50,329 nt of DNA from Burkholderiaceae bacterium (GTDB lineage Bacteria > Pseudomonadota > Gammaproteobacteria > Burkholderiales > Burkholderiaceae_E), in the NCBI GenBank assembly GCA_021166725.1, contig JAJPES010000004.1:1-50329 (forward strand), read 5' to 3'. A model generated the notes under the pieces. That model was not told where the DNA came from. It ran no database searches and saw only the letters and a program-made list of their open reading frames with translations. Below, one piece after another: positions 28,060 through 36,960 of this stretch. Positions within the stretch are counted from its first letter, which is position 1. Every line of letters starts with the position of its first letter. Position numbers and translations under genes: made by a program.

Positions 28060-29681
28060 TCTGGGGCGAAAGCCTCGTTGCGGGGCTCGACGACGAAGAC
28101 GCTGCGCCAGCGCTGCGACGGCGAACCTGTTTCGTAGCGGATCGTCGCGCCGCTGGCATGGCACAGCTCGCGCGCAAGATACAGGCCGAGACCGGTTCCG
28201 CGGCTCTCGGTGGTGTAGAAGGGCTCGAACGCGTGCTCGCGCATCTCGTCGGTCAGGCCCGGACCGTCGTCGGCGACGCGCAGCTCGAGCCTGCGGTCGC
28301 CGCGCTCGCGCCACTCGATGCGCACCGCGTCGGCCGACGTCGACGCATAGCGAAGCGCATTGGCGAGCAGGTTCAGCAGCACCTGGCGCAAGTGATTCGA
28401 ATCGAAGCGGATCGGTTGCGCGGTGGCGAGACGAACGCCGATGCGCGCGCGCTCGGCGCCGCTGGTCGAGACGAACTCGTCGACGAGACGGTCGAGAAAC
28501 GGCCGCGGCTCGATCGATTCGTCGGCCGAGCGCTCGCGGCGCGCGATCGACAGCACGTCCTCGACGATGCGGTCGATGCGCACCGTGTTCGACTCGACGA
28601 TGCGCGTCAGCCGTTCGAGCGACGGATCCGCGATGCGCTCGGCGAGCAGCCCGTTGGCGTGACGGATGGCGCCGAGCGGATTGCGGATCTCGTGCGCGAT
28701 CGACGCCGACAGCCGTCCCATCGACGCGAGCTTCAACTGCTGCGCGCGATCCTCGACGAGACGCTGGTCTTCGATCATCACGATCGTATCTTCACCCGTG
28801 GCGACCGCGCCGAGAAAGCGCAGGCGCACGCGCGTCGCCCGGCCGTCGGCGCCGGCCAGCTCGAGGTCGCTCTCGGCGCCCTTCGCTCCCCCGCTGCCGC
28901 GCCAGCGGGCGTGCGCGTCGCGCAGCGCCGCCCAGCCGCGGCCCGCCCCGCTGCCCTCGCCCGCCTGGGCGAGCGTCGCCGGCGCCTGCGTGGCGATGCC
29001 GAGCAGCGCTCGGGCCGCCGGGTTCATCGCGCGAACCGCGCCGGCAGCGTCGACGATCATCACGCCGTGCGCGAGCTCGGCGACGACGCGCGACGTCACG
29101 GCGAGCTGGCGGCGCAGGTCGTCGGCGCGCATCTGCGCGATGCGCTCCTGCGCGTGCAGCCGCGTGGCGAGCCAGTTCACCGTCATCGCTGCGGCGAAGC
29201 AGCCGATGCCGACGAGGCCGGCCAGCATCAGCGAAGCGGCGTCGCCGCCGGCGCCGCCCCGCATATGCCACGCCTCCTGGCCGAGCACGAAGAGGGTCGC
29301 CGCCGCGGCGAAGAACGCCGCCATGCGACGCGTGGCGACGATCGCCGATCCGGCGAGCGCGACGATCAGCAGCACGAGCAGGCCGCTCTTCAAGCCGCCG
29401 GCAGCGTACATCAACGTGGACAGCGAGACGATGTCGGTAAGCGCCTGCGCGAACACGAGCGCATGAAAATGCGCGCGGAAGCGATCGAGCGTGGAGAGGA
29501 ACAGCACCGCCGCCAGCAGGTAGAGAAGCGCGGCACCGCCATACAGCGCAGGGTCGCCGAGCCCGCCGGACAACTGCCCCGTGTCGTGCAGCGGGAAGAA
29601 GGCGAACAGCACGAGTGCGATCGCCACGCGGCTTGCCGCCAGCCAGCGCAACGACGACCAGTACGAGGGAGCGACGTTCAC
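28056..29681 (-). CDS. pilS: Sensor histidine kinase, PilS-like
   Basis: A 541-aa inner-membrane kinase. About six hydrophobic segments occupy residues ~15-190, then a PAS-like region (ELAHGVMIVDAAGAVRAMNPAARALLG), the H-box ASIAHEIRNPLGAIRHANGLL with the phosphorylated His, an N-box region (HLRQVLLNLLANALRY), and ATP lid motifs DDGPGLTDE and GTGLGLYLARELC. Start is GTG 29681, whose GTGA overlaps the PP0621 stop; no ATG fits before the first membrane helix. Confidence 0.9.
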   Translation of the reverse strand: MNVAPSYWSSLRWLAASRVAIALVLFAFFPLHDTGQLSGGLGDPALYGGAALLYLLAAVLFLSTLDRFRAHFHALVFAQALTDIVSLSTLMYAAGGLKSGLLVLLIVALAGSAIVATRRMAAFFAAAATLFVLGQEAWHMRGGAGGDAASLMLAGLVGIGCFAAAMTVNWLATRLHAQERIAQMRADDLRRQLAVTSRVVAELAHGVMIVDAAGAVRAMNPAARALLGIATQAPATLAQAGEGSGAGRGWAALRDAHARWRGSGGAKGAESDLELAGADGRATRVRLRFLGAVATGEDTIVMIEDQRLVEDRAQQLKLASMGRLSASIAHEIRNPLGAIRHANGLLAERIADPSLERLTRIVESNTVRIDRIVEDVLSIARRERSADESIEPRPFLDRLVDEFVSTSGAERARIGVRLATAQPIRFDSNHLRQVLLNLLANALRYASTSADAVRIEWRERGDRRLELRVADDGPGLTDEMREHAFEPFYTTESRGTGLGLYLARELCHASGATIRYETGSPSQRWRSVFVVEPRNEAFAPE

Positions 29682-29995
29682 CGTCGTTCGTCGCGCGGAT
29701 GCGCGCGGCCCTGCGCGCGGTGCGCATCGCGGTGCGCCGTGCTGCAGTAGTCGAATCCGTCGTCGCGCACCGCGTCGGACGCGGGCACGAACAGCCCGCA
29801 CTGCGCGCAGGGAACGATCGGCTCGCCCTCGAGGGCGCGTCCCGGCGAAGTGGAAGCCGCGCCGCCGGGCGACGACGCCCGCCCGGGGGCACTCGCCTCG
29901 CCCGAACGCTCGCGCCGGCGCTGGCTGATCGCGAACAGACGAATCACCAGCCAGGCCAGCGCGATCAGCACGACCCAGCTCAGCAGCTTGCCCAT
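29678..29995 (-). CDS. PP0621 family protein
   Basis: A 105-aa protein with an N-terminal membrane helix (LLSWVVLIALAWLVIRLFAI), a Ser/Gly/Pro-rich linker, and a C-terminal zinc-ribbon-like pattern CAQCGLFVPASDAV...YCSTAHRDAH with three Cys and His candidates. Function unknown; it precedes pilS in many betaproteobacteria. The stop overlaps the pilS GTG. Confidence 0.85.
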   Translation of the reverse strand: MGKLLSWVVLIALAWLVIRLFAISQRRRERSGEASAPGRASSPGGAASTSPGRALEGEPIVPCAQCGLFVPASDAVRDDGFDYCSTAHRDAHRAQGRAHPRDERR

Positions 29996-30033
29996 TTACA
30001 GTCCTGTCCGACGAATAGCTTGCCTTTGGTTCA

Positions 30034-30837
30034 CTAATGCCGTTTCAGGATGACTTCCAGGACGAAGCGGCTGCCGACGTACGCGAGCAGCAGCAGCGCG
30101 AAGCCGCCGAAGGTGAGCCGCAGCGCGGTGCGCCCGCGCCAGCCCCACAACCAGCGTCCGAGCAGCAGGATGCCGAACACCGCCCACGCGATCAATGTGA
30201 ACACGTTCTTGTGATCGAAGCGCAACGGCTGGCCGAAGATCTCCTCGGAGAACAGCACGCCGCTGAACGCGGTGAGCGTGAGCAGCGCGAAGCCCACCCC
30301 GATGAAGCGGAACAGGATCCGCTCGAGCACGAGCAGCGGCGGCAGGTCTTCGAGGAAGCGCGCGAGCGGCAAGGCCTTCGCTTCCTCGCCGCCGTGATGC
30401 AGCGAGCGTTCCGCCAGCGCCATCAGCGCCGCATGCAACGCCGCCAGCGACAGCACGCCGTAGGCCAGCGTGCCGATCAGCAGGTGCGGGAGGAAGAACG
30501 GCCGAGTGGTCTGCGCGCCGAGCTCGATGCCGGGAAAGCCCAGCGGCAGCAGCACCGCGACTGCTGCCGCCGGCAGCACGATCGTGCGCAACGCCTCGAC
30601 GCGAGCCGACAGCCCTTCGATCCACAGCATCAGCACGCCGATCCACAACGTGGCCGAGAGGATCGGCGCGAAGCCGAAGTGCCAGCCGTTTTCACCGAGG
30701 ATCGTCTCGTACAGGCCGACCGCGTGCAGGACGAGTCCGACGACCATTGCCGCTGGGGTGAGGCGATTCGGCGCGCGCCAGGCGACGACATAGGCAAGCG
30801 CGGCAAGCAGGTCGGCGATAACCGGTAAAATCGGCAC
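30034..30837 (-). CDS. YpjD/CcsA-like cytochrome c assembly family membrane protein
   Basis: A 267-aa polytopic protein with about eight hydrophobic segments and the HemX/CcsA-type elements HLLIGTLAYGVLSLAALHAALMA and a WAVFGILLLGRWLWGWRGR segment. Often called inner membrane protein YpjD; its role in haem handling is uncertain. Start is GTG 30837. It is divergent from ffh with only 22 bases between starts, so each promoter must lie partly inside the other gene. Confidence 0.85.
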   Translation of the reverse strand: MPILPVIADLLAALAYVVAWRAPNRLTPAAMVVGLVLHAVGLYETILGENGWHFGFAPILSATLWIGVLMLWIEGLSARVEALRTIVLPAAAVAVLLPLGFPGIELGAQTTRPFFLPHLLIGTLAYGVLSLAALHAALMALAERSLHHGGEEAKALPLARFLEDLPPLLVLERILFRFIGVGFALLTLTAFSGVLFSEEIFGQPLRFDHKNVFTLIAWAVFGILLLGRWLWGWRGRTALRLTFGGFALLLLAYVGSRFVLEVILKRH

Positions 30838-30859
30838 CGATTCAGTTTACTCCAAGGGC

Positions 30860-32215
30860 ATGCTCGAAAACCTGTCGCAGCGGCTCGCGCGCGTCGTCAA
30901 GACGATGCGCGGCGAAGCGCGCCTGACCGAAGCCAATACGCAGGAGATGCTGCGCGAAATCCGCATCGCGCTGCTCGAGGCCGACGTCGCGCTGCCGGTC
31001 GTGCGCGACTTCGTCGCGCGCGTGCGCGAGCGCGCGCTGGGGCAGGAAGTCCTCGCCAGCCTGTCGCCGGGCCAGGCGCTGGTCGGCGTCGTACACCGCG
31101 AACTCACGCAGCTGATGGGCGGCGACACCGCGCAGCTCGACCTCGCCAGCCAGCCGCCGGCGATCGTTCTGATGGCCGGCCTCCAGGGTGCGGGCAAGAC
31201 CACCACCGTCGGCAAGCTCGCCAAGTGGCTGCGCGAGAACCGGAAGAAGAAGGTGCTCACCGTCTCGTGCGACGTCTATCGCCCGGCGGCCATCGAGCAG
31301 CTGCGCACGGTCACCCAGCAGGCCGGCGCCGAGTTCTTCGCTTCGTCCCCGGAGCAGAAGCCGGTGGAGATCGCGGCCGCCGCCCGCCAGTGGGCGCGCA
31401 CGCACTACTTCGACGTGCTGCTCGTCGACACCGCGGGACGCCTGGCGATCGACGAGCAGATGATGCGCGAGATCGCCGAACTGCACGCGCTGCTCGACCC
31501 GGTGGAAACGCTGTTCGTCGTCGACGCGATGCAGGGACAGGACGCGGTCAACACGGCAAAGGCATTCAAGGAGGCGCTTCCGCTCACCGGCGTCGTGCTC
31601 ACCAAGCTCGACGGCGATGCGCGCGGCGGCGCGGCGCTGTCGGTGAAAGCGGTCACCGGCGCACCGATCAAGTTCGTCGGCGTAGGCGAGAAACTCGACG
31701 GACTCGAAGGTTTCCACCCCGAGCGGATGGCCAACCGTATCCTCGGCATGGGCGACATCGTCTCGCTCGTCGAGGAAGCACAGAAGAACGTCGACCAGAA
31801 GACGGCGAAGGCGCTCGCCGACAAGCTGAAGTCGGGCCACCGCTTCGACCTGAACGACTTCGCCTCGCAGCTGGGCCAGATGAACCGCATGGGCGGCCTC
31901 GCGTCGATGCTCGACAAGCTGCCGGCGCAGTTCCAGCAGGCCGCCGCCGGCGCCGACATGTCGCAGGCCGAGAAGCAGATGCGGCGCATGCAGGCGATCA
32001 TCGGCTCGATGACGAAGGCCGAGCGCAGCAAGCCCGACCTCATTAAGGCGAGCCGCAAGCGGCGCATCGCTGCCGGCTCCGGCGTGTCGGTGCAGGAAGT
32101 CAATCGATTGCTGTCGCAGTTCGAGCAGATGCAGTCGATGATGAAGAAGATGCAGAAGGGCGGCCTCGCGAAAATGATGCGCGGCATGAAGGGGATGATG
32201 CCGGGGCTGCGCTGA
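30860..32215 (+). CDS. ffh: Signal recognition particle protein Ffh
   Basis: GTPase that binds signal sequences of nascent membrane proteins with 4.5S RNA and delivers them to FtsY. The 451-aa protein has the N domain, P-loop GLQGAGKTTT, DTAGRLAIDEQMM, TKLDGDARGGAAL and a Met-rich M domain (residues ~300-451: MNRMGGLASML, QMRRMQAIIGSM, MQSMMKKMQKGGLAKMMRGMKGMMPG). 4.5S RNA itself is not in the window. Confidence 0.97.
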   Translation: MLENLSQRLARVVKTMRGEARLTEANTQEMLREIRIALLEADVALPVVRDFVARVRERALGQEVLASLSPGQALVGVVHRELTQLMGGDTAQLDLASQPPAIVLMAGLQGAGKTTTVGKLAKWLRENRKKKVLTVSCDVYRPAAIEQLRTVTQQAGAEFFASSPEQKPVEIAAAARQWARTHYFDVLLVDTAGRLAIDEQMMREIAELHALLDPVETLFVVDAMQGQDAVNTAKAFKEALPLTGVVLTKLDGDARGGAALSVKAVTGAPIKFVGVGEKLDGLEGFHPERMANRILGMGDIVSLVEEAQKNVDQKTAKALADKLKSGHRFDLNDFASQLGQMNRMGGLASMLDKLPAQFQQAAAGADMSQAEKQMRRMQAIIGSMTKAERSKPDLIKASRKRRIAAGSGVSVQEVNRLLSQFEQMQSMMKKMQKGGLAKMMRGMKGMMPGLR

Positions 32216-32552
32216 GCGCACCTGCGCCACGACACCGACAAGGGCGCGTTCCCGCCGGGCAGCAGCACGACACTTTCCTGCCCGGAGCCGACGGCGCATT
32301 TCCGACGCCGGCAAGCGACGACATCGTCGCTGAACTCTGACCGCGTTTTTCCTGCCGCGATCTTCGCCCATTCCGTGCGAAGTCTTCGCCCCGCACGCTG
32401 ATTCGCTCTCGATGCAGCGTCCGCGCATCGGCGATGAGTGACCTCGCGTCGGCTCACGTGTGACGCAGTTCTCGCGCGAGGGGTCTCATCGCTTGCCGGC
32501 CCGGGTCGCGCCCGGACGAGCACGAACCACGCAACATCGATCAGAGGCCCCG
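32216..32552. other. Gap between ffh and the protease gene
   Basis: No coding region with family features is visible in these 337 bases. A short dyad AGCGACG-ACAT-CGTCGCT (32314-32331) is followed 14 bases later by five T residues (32346-32350), a weak terminator candidate for ffh. The last ~30 bases carry AGAGG ahead of the protease ATG. Nothing else stood out. Confidence 0.4.
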
Positions 32553-34856
32553 ATGCGCAAGAACCGCGTCCAGTTGAACCATGGCTACCCGCGCCGCTTT
32601 CAGAACACGCCGATAGCCGCCGCGGTTACCGCCGCCGTGCTCGTCGCACTCTCACCAGCGCTCCACGCGCAGAACTCGCATTCCCACGCGCCGGCTGCGA
32701 CGTCGGCGGCACAGCAGAGCCATCGCGCGGAGCTGGACAAGAAGGCGACCGACCTCGGCAACGGCCTGCTGCGCGGGATGAAGGCATTCGAAAACGCATC
32801 GAGCGACAAGCGCTCGCAGCGCGCCAGCGAAGTTCTCCAGATCGTGCAAGCGCGCCGGCAGGCCCTGCTCGAACTCGTCGAAGCCGATCCCGGTCGAGTA
32901 TTGGCGTTGGCGCTTCCGCCCGAACTGCGCGCCCGGCTGCCGCAGCAAGCGCGGGATCTGGTCGAGCAACGCGTCGAGGCCGAAGGCGTCGTCGCGGCGA
33001 TGATCCTCGAGAACCATGAGCGCGGCGTCTCGAAACAGGCGTATTTCCTCGAGGTCGACGGCCGGAGCGGCAACCGACATTACAACCTGCACTGGGCCGA
33101 CACCGGCATGTCGGAGAGACAACAGGAAGCGTTGGTCAACAAGAGGGTCCGGCTGAAGGCGATGCAGTTGAACGGGCACCTCATCGTAGGCAACCACAAC
33201 GAAGTCGAAGACGCCGCCCTCGGCGGCAAGAAAACCGGGGCAGGAAGCGGCTCGACGCAGACAAGCACCAGCACGACCGACGCTTACGCGACCTCGCCGG
33301 CTGTCAGCGGCGACCAGAAGACCCTGGTCATCGTCGCCAACTTTTCCGACAAGGGGGTCGGCTGCTCGGTGGATGCCGTGCGCAACACGGTGTTCGGCAC
33401 CAGCAAGTCCGCGAACCAGATCCTGCGCGAGTCCTCGAGAAACGCCGTGAGCCTCTCGGGAGATGTGGTCGGGCCGTTCTCGATCCCCTACTCCTCGACG
33501 AGCACCTGCGACTATCGAAGCTGGGGCGCGGCCGCGGACGCTGCAGCCAAGGCGGCAGGCATCGATCCCAGCAGGTACACGCGCATCTCCTATGCGCTTC
33601 CGCCGAACAGCTGCGGCTGGGGTGGAATCGCCAACCTCGGCGGCACGCCACCGACGCGCTCGTGGATCGCGTACTGCGCATACCCCGCGATCTTCGCGCA
33701 CGAGATCGGCCACAACCTGAGCTTCCATCACGCTTCCACGCCCAGCTCCGAATACGGCGACCTCTCGGACCCGATGGGCAACAACGCGATCGTGCAGTCG
33801 AACGGATCGAACAAGTCGATGGCGGGCTGGCTGTCGCCCGGAAACGTGGTCGACGCGAGTTCGTCGGGCAGCTATACGCTTAGCGCGCTGGCCGCGCCCG
33901 ACAACGGCTCGGCGCAGGTCATCCGCTTGCGAAAGACCGACACCAACGAGTTCTACTATGTGAGCCTGCGGCAGGGGATCGATCTCGACGCCAATCTCTC
34001 GTCGACGTATCGCGACCGGATCTCGATCCACACGTCCAGCGGCGTGATGCCGGTCAAGACGGTGTTGCGGAGCACCCTGGGAGCCGGTCAATCCTTCCAG
34101 GACAGCGTCAACGGCATCACGATCACCGCGCAATCGATCTCGAGCGGGTCCGCGATGGTGTCGCTTCAGACCAGCGGAGCCGCCTGTTCCGCGGCTTCGC
34201 CCGGTGTGAGCGTCGGTCCGTCGTCGCAAACGACGTCTGCCGGTGCTACAGCAGGCTACTCGGTGACGATCACGAACAACGATTCGAGCGTTTGCGGAAA
34301 CACGAGCTTCTCCGTCGCACAATCCCTGCCTGCCGGCTTCAGCGGCAGCTTCTCGACCTCGTCGATACAGCTGTCGCCGGGCGCCTCCGCGAGCATCCCC
34401 TGGTCCGTTACTCCCGGAACCACGATCGCCGACGGGATCTACGCTCTGAAAGTCTCGACGAGCGCGTCGGGTCATAGCAGCGCGACGGCTTCGGCGAGCC
34501 TTCAGGTGTACACGCAGGATGGGACATCGGGTACGTCCGGTGGCAGCACGGGATCCTCCGGAGGCACGAGCGGAACGTCCGACGCTTTGCCGCCGACAGT
34601 CACCGTGACCTGGCCGCAGGACGGCGACGTTCTCCCCGCGAGACCGATCTCGTTGGCGGCGAGCGCGTACGACGGCAGCGGTGTCGCCCGCGTGGACTTC
34701 CTCGTCAACGGCACGTTGGTGGGCAGTTCGACGACCGCACCGTACCAGGTGCGCTGGAACGCGAAGAAGAGCACCGGCTCGAACACGCTGACGCTGCGCG
34801 CGACCGACACGGCGGGCAACGCTGCCGAAGCCTCGGTGCGCTTCACGGTGAAATAA
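32553..34856 (+). CDS. Secreted metzincin-type zinc metalloprotease (gametolysin/M11-like) with Ig-like domain
   Basis: A 767-aa exported protein. Signal peptide ~residues 20-40 (ending LSPALHAQ), a Gln/Arg-rich helical propeptide-like region (~50-240), then a peptidase domain starting KTLVIVANFSDKGVGCS. The zinc site is H383-E-I-G-H387 with third His393 (HEIGHNLSFHH), and DPMGN with Met408 fits the metzincin Met-turn. Beta-rich domains follow (~560-650, Ser/Thr-rich), a Gly/Ser/Thr linker (~655-675), and a C-terminal Ig-like domain (VARVDFLVNGTLVGSSTTAP). No sorting motif is visible. Start chosen at ATG 32553, with AGAGG upstream. Exact peptidase family needs a profile search. Confidence 0.8.
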   Translation: MRKNRVQLNHGYPRRFQNTPIAAAVTAAVLVALSPALHAQNSHSHAPAATSAAQQSHRAELDKKATDLGNGLLRGMKAFENASSDKRSQRASEVLQIVQARRQALLELVEADPGRVLALALPPELRARLPQQARDLVEQRVEAEGVVAAMILENHERGVSKQAYFLEVDGRSGNRHYNLHWADTGMSERQQEALVNKRVRLKAMQLNGHLIVGNHNEVEDAALGGKKTGAGSGSTQTSTSTTDAYATSPAVSGDQKTLVIVANFSDKGVGCSVDAVRNTVFGTSKSANQILRESSRNAVSLSGDVVGPFSIPYSSTSTCDYRSWGAAADAAAKAAGIDPSRYTRISYALPPNSCGWGGIANLGGTPPTRSWIAYCAYPAIFAHEIGHNLSFHHASTPSSEYGDLSDPMGNNAIVQSNGSNKSMAGWLSPGNVVDASSSGSYTLSALAAPDNGSAQVIRLRKTDTNEFYYVSLRQGIDLDANLSSTYRDRISIHTSSGVMPVKTVLRSTLGAGQSFQDSVNGITITAQSISSGSAMVSLQTSGAACSAASPGVSVGPSSQTTSAGATAGYSVTITNNDSSVCGNTSFSVAQSLPAGFSGSFSTSSIQLSPGASASIPWSVTPGTTIADGIYALKVSTSASGHSSATASASLQVYTQDGTSGTSGGSTGSSGGTSGTSDALPPTVTVTWPQDGDVLPARPISLAASAYDGSGVARVDFLVNGTLVGSSTTAPYQVRWNAKKSTGSNTLTLRATDTAGNAAEASVRFTVK

Positions 34857-34879
34857 GCGCCGGCGGTACACTCGCTTCG

Positions 34880-36337
34880 ATGGAAGCGAACCGTACCGCC
34901 CTCCCCACTGCGCAGCACGTCGATCTCGACGCGCTGCGCAATTCGTTTTCGGGCCGGCTGATCACCGATCCGGCCGACCTCGAAGCCTTCACCACCGACT
35001 GGCGCCGGCGCTATGTCGGACGCGCGCTCGGTGTGGCGCAACCCGATTCGGTCGAAGGCGTGGCGGCGGTCGTCCGCTGGTGCGCGCAGAACGCAATCGC
35101 CGTCGTGCCGCAGGGGGGCAACACCGGACTGTCGGGCGGCGCGACACCCGACGCATCGGGGCGATCGATCGTGCTGTCGTTGGCGAAGCTGGGGAAGGTT
35201 CGCGCGGTCGACACGATCAACAACTCGATCACGGTGGAGGCGGGCTGCACGCTCGCGCAGGTGCACGACGCGGCGCGCGAAGCCGGACGGCTCTTTCCGC
35301 TGAGCCTGCCCTCCGAAGGCACCTGCACGATCGGCGGCAACCTCGCCACCAACGCCGGCGGCGCCGCGGTGCTTCGCTACGGCAACTCGCGAGAACTGTG
35401 CCTGGGCGTCGAGGTCGTCACCGCCGAGGGCCGCATATGGAACGGCCTTCGCGGCCTGCGCAAGGACAACACCGGCTACGATCTGCGCGATCTCTTCATC
35501 GGCTCGGAAGGCACGCTCGGCGTGATCACCGCGGCGACGATGAAGCTCTACCCGCTGCCCGCCGCGCAGATCACGGCGATGGCCGCCGTGCAGGATCCGC
35601 ACGCCGCGCTGCGCCTGCTCGAGCTTGCGCAATCGATGCTCGGCTCGACGCTCACCGCGTTCGAGCTGATCTCGAACCTGTGCATCGATCTCGTGCTGCA
35701 ACACTTCCCCGATCATCGGCGCCCGTTCGCCGAAGCGTCGCCCTACTACGTGCTGCTGGAAACGAGCGACAGCGAGAGCGAAGCGCACGCGAACGCGCAG
35801 TTCGAGGCGCTGATGGAGCGCGCGCTCGAATCGGAAATCGTGCTCGATGCGGTCATCGCCACCTCGGGCGCGCAGAGCCGCGCGCTGTGGGAACTGCGCG
35901 AACTGATCTCCGAAGCGCAGGCGCTCGCCGGCAAGAACGTCAAGCACGACGTCTCGGTGCCGATCTCGTCGATCGGCACCTTCGTCGAGCAGACGAACGA
36001 GGCGATGCAGCGCGCGTTCCCCGGCATCCGGATGGTCGTCTTCGGGCACCTGGGCGACGGCAACCTGCACTACAACGTGTCGCCGCCGGTCGACCGTTCC
36101 GGTCGCGAGCACGAGGACGAGTTCCTCGCGCTGCAGCCGGCGATGAACCGGCTCGTGCACGACGCGGTCGTCGCGTTCCACGGTTCGATCTCGGCCGAGC
36201 ACGGACTCGGCCAGCTTCGGCGCGACGAATCGGCGCGCTACAAGTCGGACGTGGAGATGGCGCTGATGCGGCAGGTGAAGCAGGCGCTCGATCCGCTGGG
36301 AATCATGAATCCGGGGAAAGTGCTGCCGCCGCAGTAA
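34880..36337 (+). CDS. FAD-linked D-2-hydroxyacid dehydrogenase (GlcD/DLD family)
   Basis: A 485-aa flavoprotein. The FAD-binding (PCMH) domain covers ~residues 40-215 with VVPQGGNTGLSGGATPDASG and SLPSEGTCTIGGNLATNAGG; the C-terminal oxidase domain has FGHLGDGNLHYNVSPP and SAEHGLGQLRRDE. This subfamily includes D-lactate, glycolate (GlcD) and D-2-hydroxyglutarate dehydrogenases; the substrate is not decided. No iron-sulfur subunit (GlcF) is adjacent, which favours a single-subunit type. It starts 24 bases after the protease gene. Confidence 0.9.
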   Translation: MEANRTALPTAQHVDLDALRNSFSGRLITDPADLEAFTTDWRRRYVGRALGVAQPDSVEGVAAVVRWCAQNAIAVVPQGGNTGLSGGATPDASGRSIVLSLAKLGKVRAVDTINNSITVEAGCTLAQVHDAAREAGRLFPLSLPSEGTCTIGGNLATNAGGAAVLRYGNSRELCLGVEVVTAEGRIWNGLRGLRKDNTGYDLRDLFIGSEGTLGVITAATMKLYPLPAAQITAMAAVQDPHAALRLLELAQSMLGSTLTAFELISNLCIDLVLQHFPDHRRPFAEASPYYVLLETSDSESEAHANAQFEALMERALESEIVLDAVIATSGAQSRALWELRELISEAQALAGKNVKHDVSVPISSIGTFVEQTNEAMQRAFPGIRMVVFGHLGDGNLHYNVSPPVDRSGREHEDEFLALQPAMNRLVHDAVVAFHGSISAEHGLGQLRRDESARYKSDVEMALMRQVKQALDPLGIMNPGKVLPPQ

Positions 36338-36399
36338 CGGCTTGGCATCCGCGCTTCGCGCGCGGCGAGCGCAGCAACGAGTGTAGACGCGTCCGGCGC

Positions 36400-36960
36400 T
36401 TACCAGCGCCGCACGCGCCCCGTGTCCAGATGCACGAAATCCGAGCGCGCGTAATAGCCGACGCCGCCCGCCTGCATCGACAGCGCGGCACGGTGAACAG
36501 CCCCGAGATCCACGCCCGGCACCCGGATGTCCATCGCGCGCCCCTGCAGATGCAGGCTCTTCGTGGCTACCCCGTGGCTGCGCGCGGCCAGCATCGCGTT
36601 CGTTCGCGGCGACCGGTAGCCGGAGATCACGTGGAACGGCCGCTTGCCGACGTCGAGCCGCGCGCGCAGCTGGACGAGCTGGTCGAGCAGCGCGCGGTCG
36701 ATCTCGTGGATGTCGCCGCTGCGGTGATCGCGCAGCACCCGATCGATCTCGGCCAGCGCGTCGTCGAGATAACGCGGTCCCTCGCGATAGACGACGTCGA
36801 GCGACTCGCCGGTGTGCGTGTTGACGAAGGCGAGGCGCGCGATGTCGTCCGCGCGGTCCGGTGGTACACGCGCCGACCACGCTCGTTGCGACGAAGCAGC
36901 GCCTAGCGCCAGCGCGAGACCGCTTCGAACGAATCGCCTGCGGGAGTGCCTGCTCGTCAT
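36400..36960 (-). CDS. DUF882/YcbK (MepK-like) murein peptidase
   Basis: A 186-aa exported protein of the M15-like family; E. coli MepK (YcbK) is an L,D-endopeptidase cutting 3-3 and 4-3 peptidoglycan crosslinks. Seen: a twin-arginine-style signal SRRRFVRSGLALALG, then FVNTHTGESLDVVYREG, ISGYRSPRTNAMLA, and zinc ligands His137 and Asp144 (SLHLQGRAMDI) with His177 (DFVHLDTG). Its ATG overlaps the stop of the L,D-transpeptidase gene, so the maker and the cutter of 3-3 bonds are coupled. Confidence 0.9.
   Translation of the reverse strand: MTSRHSRRRFVRSGLALALGAASSQRAWSARVPPDRADDIARLAFVNTHTGESLDVVYREGPRYLDDALAEIDRVLRDHRSGDIHEIDRALLDQLVQLRARLDVGKRPFHVISGYRSPRTNAMLAARSHGVATKSLHLQGRAMDIRVPGVDLGAVHRAALSMQAGGVGYYARSDFVHLDTGRVRRW

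Noticed and set aside
36349..36365. CCGCGC-TTCGC-GCGCGG hairpin between the dehydrogenase and DUF882 genes
   Set aside because: No T-run on either side, so I do not call it a terminator, although it could aid bidirectional termination.
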